This document shows positions 46,375-53,596 of a stretch of 62,033 nucleotides of DNA, piece by piece. Location: NCBI GenBank assembly GCA_903822185.1, contig CAIJOA010000043.1, positions 1 to 62,033 of the forward strand, written 5' to 3'. This stretch comes from an uncultured Rhodospirillales bacterium. Its GTDB lineage: Bacteria > Pseudomonadota > Alphaproteobacteria > ATCC43930 > CGMCC-115725. Within the stretch, counting starts at the first letter, position 1; every line of letters starts with the position of its first letter. Both the position numbers and the translations under genes were made by a program. The notes below the pieces were generated by a model. It saw nothing but the letters and a program-made list of their open reading frames with translations, was not told the origin of the DNA and made no database searches.

Positions 46375-46414
46375 GGACCCGTAGCTCAGCTGGATAGAGC
46401 ACTGCCCTCCGAAG
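46375..46414 (+). pseudogene. Truncated tRNA-Arg(CCG), 5' part only: probable integration junction
   Basis: The first 40 bases of a tRNA-Arg are present: half of an acceptor stem (GGACCCG), the D arm (GCTC-AGCTGGATA-GAGC), the anticodon 5' stem CTGCC and the loop CTCCGAA with anticodon CCG. After 'ccctccgaag' the sequence no longer fits: the stem partner has a mismatch (GTCAG instead of GGCAG) and no T arm or complementary acceptor half follows. The break at the anticodon loop is a usual attachment site of tyrosine-recombinase elements. The missing 3' half should lie at the far end of the element, outside the window. Confidence 0.75.
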
Positions 46415-46665
46415 TCAGACGTAAGTCAAGCGTTTTGATTGCGGGTGCTGGAAAAAGTGAGTTAAACCAAGCAATTGGGAAAACTCGAAGGAAGCACTGA
46501 AATCGCTTCAGCGGTCGCGGAAGCACCACGGAAGCAAGTTTTAGGGAGTGTCTGGAGTACGAAGGGCGGTAAACGGTGGGGTCGGAACCCATGGCGTTTG
46601 CGCTGACGGAGTTGACCGATTCGAGATTGACCCCGAGCATCTTCGGACACTATCTGAAGATAAAT
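46415..46665. other. Non-coding junction sequence between the two tRNA-Arg copies
   Basis: These 251 bases separate the broken and the intact tRNA-Arg genes. I see no protein that resembles a known family in any frame and no integrase end. It could hold recombinase binding sites or be debris of an earlier insertion. Confidence 0.4.
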
Positions 46666-46742
46666 GCACCCATAGCTCAGCTGGATAGAGCGCTACCCTC
46701 CGAAGGTAGAGGCCTCAGGTTCGAATCCTGATGGGTGCGCCA
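46666..46742 (+). tRNA. tRNA-Arg (anticodon CCG)
   Basis: The cloverleaf is complete: acceptor stem GCACCCA/TGGGTGC, D stem GCTC/GAGC, anticodon stem CTACC/GGTAG around CTCCGAA, T stem TCAGG/CCTGA with loop TTCGAAT, discriminator G and encoded CCA. It reads CGG codons. It shares 19- and 10-base blocks with the truncated copy at 46375 but differs in the acceptor and anticodon stems, so it is a different gene and not the same one repaired. It lies at the edge of the element. Confidence 0.96.
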
Positions 46743-46925
46743 ATCTCAAGGTTGGCATCGCGCGTTTGAGAACTCTCACGCCGCCAAATTACCCTCCCCT
46801 TTTTGCGTAGAGCGTTCGTCGAATGCTCATTGCGGTTCCGCCCTTGATGGCAGCGAGTGCCACTCTCTCCAAAGCCAAGAAGGAAGACTGCCTGCTCAGG
46901 CCTTGGTGAAAACTGCATCACTTTG

Positions 46926-46954
46926 TTGAAGTTTGGTGCATATTCTGCAATACT
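46926..46954 (+). promoter_or_regulatory. Candidate promoter of the defence operon
   Basis: TTGAAG at 46926-46931 and AATACT at 46949-46954 are 17 bases apart, about 26 bases before the first start codon of the six-gene operon, in an AT-rich stretch. A GGGG ribosome site follows at 46970-46973. Support is from sequence match only. Confidence 0.4.
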
Positions 46955-46979
46955 TGTTCATAGATCATTGGGGGTAGGT

Positions 46980-47183
46980 ATGAACGAGCGTCCTCGCAAA
47001 GCTGCCCGGCTGACGGTAAGCCTAGAAGAGCAGGATTATCAGGCGCTCGACAAGATTGCGCGCGCGCGCGATGCCTCGATCTCGTGGGTCATTCGGCAAG
47101 CCGTGCGGCAATTCATCGAGACGTCGTCCGGCTTGCCCCCGACGCCGATGCCGCCTGGCAAGCCGCCGGAGAGTGGCAAATGA
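46980..47183 (+). CDS. Ribbon-helix-helix DNA-binding protein
   Basis: The product has 67 residues. 'KAARLTVSLEEQDYQALDKI' followed by 'ARARDASISWVIRQAVRQFI' is the beta-strand plus two-helix pattern of CopG/Arc-type repressors; a Pro-rich tail follows. It is the first gene of the operon and its stop overlaps the helicase start (ATGA), so it is well placed to repress its own operon. A longer frame from 46857 has no family-like extension. Confidence 0.85.
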   Translation: MNERPRKAARLTVSLEEQDYQALDKIARARDASISWVIRQAVRQFIETSSGLPPTPMPPGKPPESGK

Positions 47184-50100
47184 GGCTACTACGGAATAGC
47201 GGCGCGGATCGCGCGCTGGATCTCCTGCGCGAGTGGATTGCGCCGAATGCTGGCGTCGACATTGTATCGCCAACCTTCTCCCTTTTTGCATTCGCCGAAA
47301 TTCGCGATGCGCTTGAGCGGATCGACCGGTCAAGGCTCGTGCTCGGCGAGCCGAGTTCGGTTGCCTCATCACTGTTGGGGAGCGAGGCGGACATCGCCTT
47401 CCGCGGTCGGCTTCAAGGGCGATGGTTGGCGAAATCTGCCTCCGAGTGGATCAGCAAGAAGGCCGACATCCGCAATACCCGGAAGGCCCCACCCCAGTCG
47501 TTCATCTTCGTTCGCGACCATTCATCTCCAGGCAAGGCGATGGTGGGTTCATGTTCGTTCACGACAGAGGGACTCGGCTTGACGCCAAGCGGGCAACTTG
47601 GCCTCCTGCAGGCGACTGATGCAGACGCCGAATCAGCCAGCTACGCCGAATGGTTCCAGTCGAACTGGAACGACCTGCGCGCCGATCCAGATGCCAAAGC
47701 TTCGCTCATCACGGCGTTGGAGGACATGGCGTCGCAACGACCGCCGTCGCTTGTCTATTTCCAGATCCTCTACCAGATGTTCAAGGATCTCGGCGATGAG
47801 CTGGACGAAGAGCGGATCATCAAATCCGCGACCGGTATTCGCGATACGGTCGTCTGGAAAAAGCTGTTCCGGTTTCAGCGCGATGGCGTCACCGGCGCTA
47901 TCGACAAGCTGGAGCGCATCGGTGGCTGCATCATCGCCGACAGCGTCGGCCTCGGCAAAACCTTCGAGGCGCTTGCCGTCATTAAATACTATGAGCTGCG
48001 GAATGATCGGGTGCTGGTGCTCTGCCCCAAGCGGCTGCGCGATAACTGGACGCTCTACAAGTCGAATGATCGGCGCAACGTGCTTGCGCCCGACCGGCTA
48101 CATTATGATGTCCTGAACCACACCGACCTGTCACGCGATGGCGGCCTGTCCGGCGACATCGACCTCACCCACGTCAACTGGGGTAATTACGATCTCGTCG
48201 TGATCGACGAGTCGCATAATTTTCGGAACAAGCCGACCCACAAGGATCGGGACACCCGCTACGACCACCTGATGAAGCGGATCATCCAGTCCGGCGTGAA
48301 GACCAAAGTGCTCATGTTGTCGGCGACGCCGGTCAACAATCGGCTGGCCGACCTCAAAAATCAGATCGCATTCGTTACTGAGGGCAACGATGTGGCGCTG
48401 TCGGGCCATGGCATCCCCAGCATCGAAGGAACGATCCGCAAGGCGCAGGGGCAGTTCAACCGCTGGCTTGATCTTGGCGAGGCCGAACGTCGGCCAGCCC
48501 GCCTCATGGATATGCTTGGCTTCGATTACTTCAAATTGCTCGACATGCTGACCATCGCCCGGTCGCGAAAGCATGTGCAGCGATATTACGGCACCGCAGA
48601 AACGGGCCAGTTCCCCGAGCGCCTGCCGCCTGTGAACATCAAGGCCGACGTGGACCTTGCCGGCGCAGTCCGACCGATCCGCGAGATCAACAACGAAATC
48701 CGCCGCCTGACCCTCGGCGCCTATGCGCCGCTTCGCTATGTACTCCCGCACAAGCAGGCGGCTTACGACGAGAAATACAGCACCAAAATTCGCGGCGGCG
48801 AGAGTTTCTTCCGCCAGGTAGACCGCGAGGAAAGCCTCATTCACCTGCTGCGCGTGAATATCCTGAAGCGGATGGAAAGCTCGGTCGCTTCGTTCGCGCT
48901 GACCATCGAGCGCCAGCTCCGAGACGTCGAGGCCTTGCTCGCCAAGATCGACGCCCATGACGATTCCGTCGAGGAAACGCCCATCGACGATATCGATGTC
49001 GATGATCCCGCCTTCGAAGCGCTGCTCGTTGGCCGCAAGGTCAAGGTGCTGCTGCAAGACGTTGATCGCGTTCGTTGGCGGCAGGATCTTGCCGAGGACC
49101 GTGATCGTCTCGGCGCGTTGCTGGGCGCCGCTCGCCTTGTGACGCCTGATAGAGACGCGAAGCTGGCGGCTCTCAAACGGATCATCGCCGACAAGGTCCG
49201 CGCGCCGATCAACCCGGACAATCGAAAGATCCTGCTGTTCACGGCCTTCGCCGACACGGCGGATTATCTCTATCGCGACATTGCGGCGTGGGCGCAGAAG
49301 ACCCTCGGCATTCACACCGCCGTTGTCAGTGGCACCGGCTCAAACCGCACCACGATGCCCGGCGTGCGGGGCGACATGAGCGCGATCCTGAGCGCCTTCT
49401 CGCCACGTTCCAAGGAACGCCCCACCGAACTCGCGGCTGAAGGCGAGATCGATCTGCTGATCGCGACGGACTGCATTTCCGAGGGGCAGAACCTTCAGGA
49501 CTGCGACTTCCTCATCAATTACGATATCCATTGGAACCCGGTTCGGATCATCCAGCGCTTTGGGCGTGTGGACCGGATCGGCTCGCAGAACACGAAAATC
49601 CAGCTGGTCAATTTCTGGCCCAACATGGAGCTGGACGAATATCTCGATCTCGAATCCCGCGTCAGCGGACGCATGATGCTGCTCGACGTATCGGCGACGG
49701 GCGAGGAAAACGTCATCGAGTTCCAGGCCGGCAACGAAATGAACGATCTGGAATACCGTCGCGCTCAGCTTCAGAAATTGCAGGATGCGGTGATCGATCT
49801 TGAAGATCTGTCGAGCGGGGTCTCCATCGCCGATCTCACGCTCAACGATTTACGCATCGACCTTGCTGGCTATCTGCGGGCCAACCGAAGCCGCCTCGAC
49901 ACCTTGCCGCTCGGAACCTACGCGGTCACAGAAGCGCCCGGCGATGGGGATAGCCCGATACCGCCCGGCGTTATCTTCTGCCTTCGCGCAGTTGGCGAGG
50001 CTGCGGTGACCGTTGCCGAGCCGGGCTATCCGCTGGCGCCGCATTATGTCGTGCATGTCGGCGACGATGGCGAAGTTCTGCTTCCATACACGCAGGCCAA

Positions 50101-50392
50101 GCAGGTTCTGGACCGGCTGAAGAAACTCAGCCTTGGCCAGGACGAGCCGGACTTGCTGGCAGCCAAGCGGTTCGACAAGGCGACCCGCTTTGGCCGCGAC
50201 ATGGAACCCTATCAGAAGCTGCTGGCACGGGCAGTTGGCAGTCTCGTCGGCAAGCGTGAGGAGCGCGCCGTCGCCAGCCTGTTCCAGATGGGCGGCACCC
50301 ACGCGATGAAGGGCGAATTCGCCGGCATCAATGATTTTGAGGTCGTGGCCTTTCTCGTCGCATTGGCTCCATCCATGGACGTCGCCTCATGA
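47180..50392 (+). CDS. SNF2-type helicase with an N-terminal PLD-like region
   Basis: The product has 1070 residues. The first 170 or so resemble the phospholipase-D-like domain seen on some SNF2 helicases ('VGSCSFTTEGLGL' near 120), but the expected His-x-Lys is not found. Helicase motifs follow: Walker A 'ADSVGLGKTFEAL' near 252-264, 'DLVVIDESHNFRNK' near 338-350, 'LSATPVNNR', and in the second lobe 'LLIATDCISEGQNLQDCD' and 'QRFGRVDRIGSQ' near 790. These are the motifs of DNA-translocating SNF2 enzymes in prokaryotic defence genes. It overlaps the genes on both sides by four bases, so it should be made together with DUF4391 and the methyltransferase. Confidence 0.92.
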   Translation: MRLLRNSGADRALDLLREWIAPNAGVDIVSPTFSLFAFAEIRDALERIDRSRLVLGEPSSVASSLLGSEADIAFRGRLQGRWLAKSASEWISKKADIRNTRKAPPQSFIFVRDHSSPGKAMVGSCSFTTEGLGLTPSGQLGLLQATDADAESASYAEWFQSNWNDLRADPDAKASLITALEDMASQRPPSLVYFQILYQMFKDLGDELDEERIIKSATGIRDTVVWKKLFRFQRDGVTGAIDKLERIGGCIIADSVGLGKTFEALAVIKYYELRNDRVLVLCPKRLRDNWTLYKSNDRRNVLAPDRLHYDVLNHTDLSRDGGLSGDIDLTHVNWGNYDLVVIDESHNFRNKPTHKDRDTRYDHLMKRIIQSGVKTKVLMLSATPVNNRLADLKNQIAFVTEGNDVALSGHGIPSIEGTIRKAQGQFNRWLDLGEAERRPARLMDMLGFDYFKLLDMLTIARSRKHVQRYYGTAETGQFPERLPPVNIKADVDLAGAVRPIREINNEIRRLTLGAYAPLRYVLPHKQAAYDEKYSTKIRGGESFFRQVDREESLIHLLRVNILKRMESSVASFALTIERQLRDVEALLAKIDAHDDSVEETPIDDIDVDDPAFEALLVGRKVKVLLQDVDRVRWRQDLAEDRDRLGALLGAARLVTPDRDAKLAALKRIIADKVRAPINPDNRKILLFTAFADTADYLYRDIAAWAQKTLGIHTAVVSGTGSNRTTMPGVRGDMSAILSAFSPRSKERPTELAAEGEIDLLIATDCISEGQNLQDCDFLINYDIHWNPVRIIQRFGRVDRIGSQNTKIQLVNFWPNMELDEYLDLESRVSGRMMLLDVSATGEENVIEFQAGNEMNDLEYRRAQLQKLQDAVIDLEDLSSGVSIADLTLNDLRIDLAGYLRANRSRLDTLPLGTYAVTEAPGDGDSPIPPGVIFCLRAVGEAAVTVAEPGYPLAPHYVVHVGDDGEVLLPYTQAKQVLDRLKKLSLGQDEPDLLAAKRFDKATRFGRDMEPYQKLLARAVGSLVGKREERAVASLFQMGGTHAMKGEFAGINDFEVVAFLVALAPSMDVAS

Positions 50393-51159
50393 CGGGGATG
50401 GCGGCGGTCGCCGCGATCATGTCCGCGCTCGATCTGCCGCCGGGCGCGCGGGTCGATGCGCGCGTGCCGAAGAAGATGCTGGTCGAGCAAGGTGCGCCGA
50501 CTTCCGCCGACAAGCGCGCGATCCAGGACGGAATCGAAGAGATGCAGTGGGTCGCGGCGCTCAAGCCGAACACCGTCGCTATCCCCGCCTTCACGGACGA
50601 GGCGCATGATTATTCGGAAATCGCTGTCATCGCCGCGATTTTTCGCGCTGACGCGCGCGCCACGCGGCTGACGGAACTGATCCACCGTGCCATTCCCTAT
50701 CCGGTATTGCTGATCACCGTTGGCTCCGGCGGTCTCGCGGTTTCCGTAGCGCCCAAGCGCGCGGCGCAAAACGAGGGTGGCAAAGTCGTGGTGGAGCGCG
50801 TCGTCGCCGTGGGCGACCTTGATCCGGAAGCGCCGCCGGACACGGAGCGCGCCTTTCTCGCCAGTCTGACGCTAAAGAGCCAGCCCTCGCGTGACCTGTC
50901 GGCTCTCTACAACGGCTGGCTGGCGCGCATCGAGGCGCTGGCGGCCGCAAGGCTGTCGGGCGCCTATGCTGCAAGCGATGATGGACAAGCCATCGAACGC
51001 CGGCGCGCCGCTCTGGAGCGTCACGGCTCACTTGCGCGCGATATTGCGGGGCTGCGTTCCAAGGCCGCGCGCGAAAAGCAGCTCAACCGCCGTGTCGATC
51101 TGAACATCGAGATCCAGCGCCTGGAACAGGCATTGGCCGCTCACAAACAAGACCTCTGA
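50389..51159 (+). CDS. DUF4391 domain protein
   Basis: The product has 256 residues. The N-terminal part has 'VPKKMLVEQGAPTSADKRAI' and 'IQDGIEEMQWVAALKPNTVA', which I recognise as DUF4391, a family found with helicases and type III methyltransferases. The C-terminal 70 residues form a charged coiled coil ('RRRAALERHGSLARDIAGLR', 'LEQALAAHKQ'). The biochemical role is unknown; it may bridge the helicase and the Mod/Res complex. It overlaps the helicase stop (ATGA) and lies 14 bases before mod. Confidence 0.82.
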   Translation: MTGMAAVAAIMSALDLPPGARVDARVPKKMLVEQGAPTSADKRAIQDGIEEMQWVAALKPNTVAIPAFTDEAHDYSEIAVIAAIFRADARATRLTELIHRAIPYPVLLITVGSGGLAVSVAPKRAAQNEGGKVVVERVVAVGDLDPEAPPDTERAFLASLTLKSQPSRDLSALYNGWLARIEALAAARLSGAYAASDDGQAIERRRAALERHGSLARDIAGLRSKAAREKQLNRRVDLNIEIQRLEQALAAHKQDL

Positions 51160-51173
51160 GAACGGATATTTGC

Positions 51174-53081
51174 ATGACCACCATTCCTCCCATCGGACCG
51201 AACGACCCCGAAGCCAAAAGCGCCGATATCGTCTCGGGCAATATCGACGCCCTGAAGGCGCTGTTCCCGGAAGCGTTCACAGAAGGCAAGATCGACTTCG
51301 AGGTGCTCAAGGGCTTGCTCGGCGGTGCGGTGGACGAGCGCGACGAGAAATATGGGCTGAACTGGCACGGCAAGCGCCGCGCGCGGCATATCGCGTTGAC
51401 GCCTTCGACCGGCACGCTGTTGCCGTGCCCGGACGAAAGCGTCGATTGGGACACGACGCAGAACCTGATGATCGAGGGCGATAACCTCGAAGTCCTGAAA
51501 CTTTTACAGAAGAGCTATAACCGCAAAGTCAAGGCTATCTATATCGACCCGCCGTACAACACGGGTCGCAACCTCATTTATCCTAATGATTACCAAGATG
51601 GCATACGCACCTATCTAGAAGTAACAGGCCAGATTGAGGGCGGAGAGAAACTTCAGAGCAACCCCGAGTCAAGCGGTCGCTTCCATACTAATTGGCTAAC
51701 GATGATATATCCCCGCTTGAAGCTAGCGCGGAACCTTCTGGCAGCAGATGGCGTACTAATCGTCACTATTGATGACAACGAAGTAAGTCAGCTGGGCGTG
51801 GTTCTACGCGAAGTTTTTGAGGAAGGTAACTTCGACCACGTCTGCGTGCCGGTGATTCATAATCCACGCGGCGTGCAGGGGAAAAATTTCTCTTACGTCC
51901 ATGAATATGCGTATTTTGTGTATCCAGCAGGGACAAAGGCTATCTGCGACCGAAAGATTGAGGACGAAGACGTCGATTGGTCGCATTTCAGAAACTGGGG
52001 TTCAGAATCTGAGCGGACCGACGCAAAGAATTGTTTCTATCCTGTATTGGTGAAGGATGGAAACATCGTTGGCTTTGGCGACGTATCCCCTGACAGCTTC
52101 CATCCAAAGCAAACCGAGATCTTTGATGGCATCGCCTATGTTTACCCGATCGATAAGGCAGGGGTCGAACGCAAATGGCGCTATGCTCGTCAGTCGGTTG
52201 AGGCGATTGCGACAATGCTCCGGGCGAGGAAGACCGGTTACGGCTACGAGATTGAGCTGGGCAAGACGTTCGGTCTTTACCGTACTATCTGGAGCGACAA
52301 GAGATATGACGCCAACGATAACGGCACAGGGCTGGTTGGCGACCTTGTCCCAAATTCACCATTCACGTTCCCCAAGAGCCTTTGGGCTGTTTATGACAGC
52401 TTGCTCGCGGCAACTGGAAACGACCCCGACGCCATCGTCCTAGACTTCTTCGCGGGCAGCGGAACGACCGGGCACGCTGTGATGGAGCTCAATAAGGATA
52501 CCGGTGGTAAGCGCCGTTTCATCCTTGTCCAGCTTCCTGAACCAGTAGAAGGAAACGACAAATTCCCGACGATTTTTGAGGTCACAAAGGCGCGGTTGAA
52601 GGCCGCAGGTCAACGCATCAGGTCTGCAAATCCGGCATTTGCTGGTGACGCCGGGTTCCGGGTCTACAAGCTCGCTTCGTCAAATATCCGTGCCTGGGAG
52701 CCAGAACCTACAGACCTCGAAGGCACATTGCTCGCCAACGCCGAGCACCTCGTCCAAGGCCGCAGTGAGCAGGACGTTCTCTATGAGCTGCTGCTCAAGC
52801 TCGGGCTCGATCTGTGCGTGCCGATCGAGGCTAAGACGATTGCAGGCAAGTCCGTCCATTCTATCGGCGGGGGCGCGTTGATCGTTTGCCTTTCCGATGG
52901 GCTGACCAAGGACGTGATCGAACTGCTAGCGTCGGGCATCGTCGCCTGGCGCGCCGCGCTGGCCCCCGCCGTCGACACTCGCGTCGTGTTCAAGGATTCT
53001 GGCTTCGCCGATGACATCGCCAAAACCAACATGGCGGCGATCCTGAACCAGAACGGTATCTCTGACGTGCGGAGCTTGTGA
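51174..53081 (+). CDS. mod: Type III restriction-modification DNA methyltransferase (Mod)
   Basis: The product has 635 residues. Motif IV 'AIYIDPPYNTGRNL' is near residue 125, before motif I 'VLDFFAGSGTTGHAVMELN' near 423. This order defines the beta class of adenine-N6 or cytosine-N4 methyltransferases, used by type III Mod proteins, which also set target specificity for Res. The part between the motifs, which should hold the target-recognition domain, is visibly richer in A/T and uses codons such as ATA, CTA and GTA that are rare in the flanking genes. The ends are GC-rich like the operon, so the centre may have been exchanged. No frameshift is seen. Confidence 0.94.
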   Translation: MTTIPPIGPNDPEAKSADIVSGNIDALKALFPEAFTEGKIDFEVLKGLLGGAVDERDEKYGLNWHGKRRARHIALTPSTGTLLPCPDESVDWDTTQNLMIEGDNLEVLKLLQKSYNRKVKAIYIDPPYNTGRNLIYPNDYQDGIRTYLEVTGQIEGGEKLQSNPESSGRFHTNWLTMIYPRLKLARNLLAADGVLIVTIDDNEVSQLGVVLREVFEEGNFDHVCVPVIHNPRGVQGKNFSYVHEYAYFVYPAGTKAICDRKIEDEDVDWSHFRNWGSESERTDAKNCFYPVLVKDGNIVGFGDVSPDSFHPKQTEIFDGIAYVYPIDKAGVERKWRYARQSVEAIATMLRARKTGYGYEIELGKTFGLYRTIWSDKRYDANDNGTGLVGDLVPNSPFTFPKSLWAVYDSLLAATGNDPDAIVLDFFAGSGTTGHAVMELNKDTGGKRRFILVQLPEPVEGNDKFPTIFEVTKARLKAAGQRIRSANPAFAGDAGFRVYKLASSNIRAWEPEPTDLEGTLLANAEHLVQGRSEQDVLYELLLKLGLDLCVPIEAKTIAGKSVHSIGGGALIVCLSDGLTKDVIELLASGIVAWRAALAPAVDTRVVFKDSGFADDIAKTNMAAILNQNGISDVRSL

Positions 53082-53596
53082 TGGGCACCGATCACTTCAT
53101 CACCTTCGCCTACGGCTCGAATATGCCGACCACCCGCATAAAGGCACGCTGTTCGTCCGCGCGCGCGCTTGGTGTCGCGGAGCTACCCGGATACGAGCTT
53201 CGCTGGCACAAGAAGAGCAAAGATGGATCAGGCAAGTGCGACATCGTGCCGACCGCCCAGCCGGGCGTATCAGTATTCGGCGTGCTGTATGAAATTGCCA
53301 GCAGCGAAAAAACCGACCTCGACAGTGCCGAGGGCTTGGGATTGGGCTACGATGAATCGGAGATTGAAGTCCACCAAGGAGCCAACCGGCTGAACGTGAA
53401 AGCGTATGTAGCCGCTGCCACCGATCCGACGCTGAAGCCCTATTCTTGGTATCGCGATTTGGCTATCGCAGGCGCGAAAGAGCACGGCCTTCCGGATCAT
53501 TACATCGCACGCTTGGAGGCCGTTCCCGCCGAAAAGGACGCCAACCAGAAACGCCACGATGAGAATATGGCGCTGATCGGTGAGGTGCTCGCATGA
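53081..53596 (+). CDS. Gamma-glutamylcyclotransferase-fold protein
   Basis: The product has 171 residues. 'HFITFAYGSNMPTTRIKARC' is the YGSN nucleotide/substrate loop of the gamma-glutamylcyclotransferase/AIG2 fold, 'VFGVLYEI' is a core strand, and the Glu in 'LDSAEGLGLGYDE' sits where the catalytic acid is expected. The start at 53081 shares one base with the mod stop (TGATG) and its stop overlaps res (ATGA). A separate enzyme of this fold between mod and res is not part of any standard type III system that I know. Its substrate is unknown. Confidence 0.85.
   Translation: MGTDHFITFAYGSNMPTTRIKARCSSARALGVAELPGYELRWHKKSKDGSGKCDIVPTAQPGVSVFGVLYEIASSEKTDLDSAEGLGLGYDESEIEVHQGANRLNVKAYVAAATDPTLKPYSWYRDLAIAGAKEHGLPDHYIARLEAVPAEKDANQKRHDENMALIGEVLA

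Noticed and set aside
46375-46450. A functional tRNA at the first tRNA-Arg site
   Set aside because: No T arm or complementary 3' acceptor half follows, and the anticodon stem has a mismatch.
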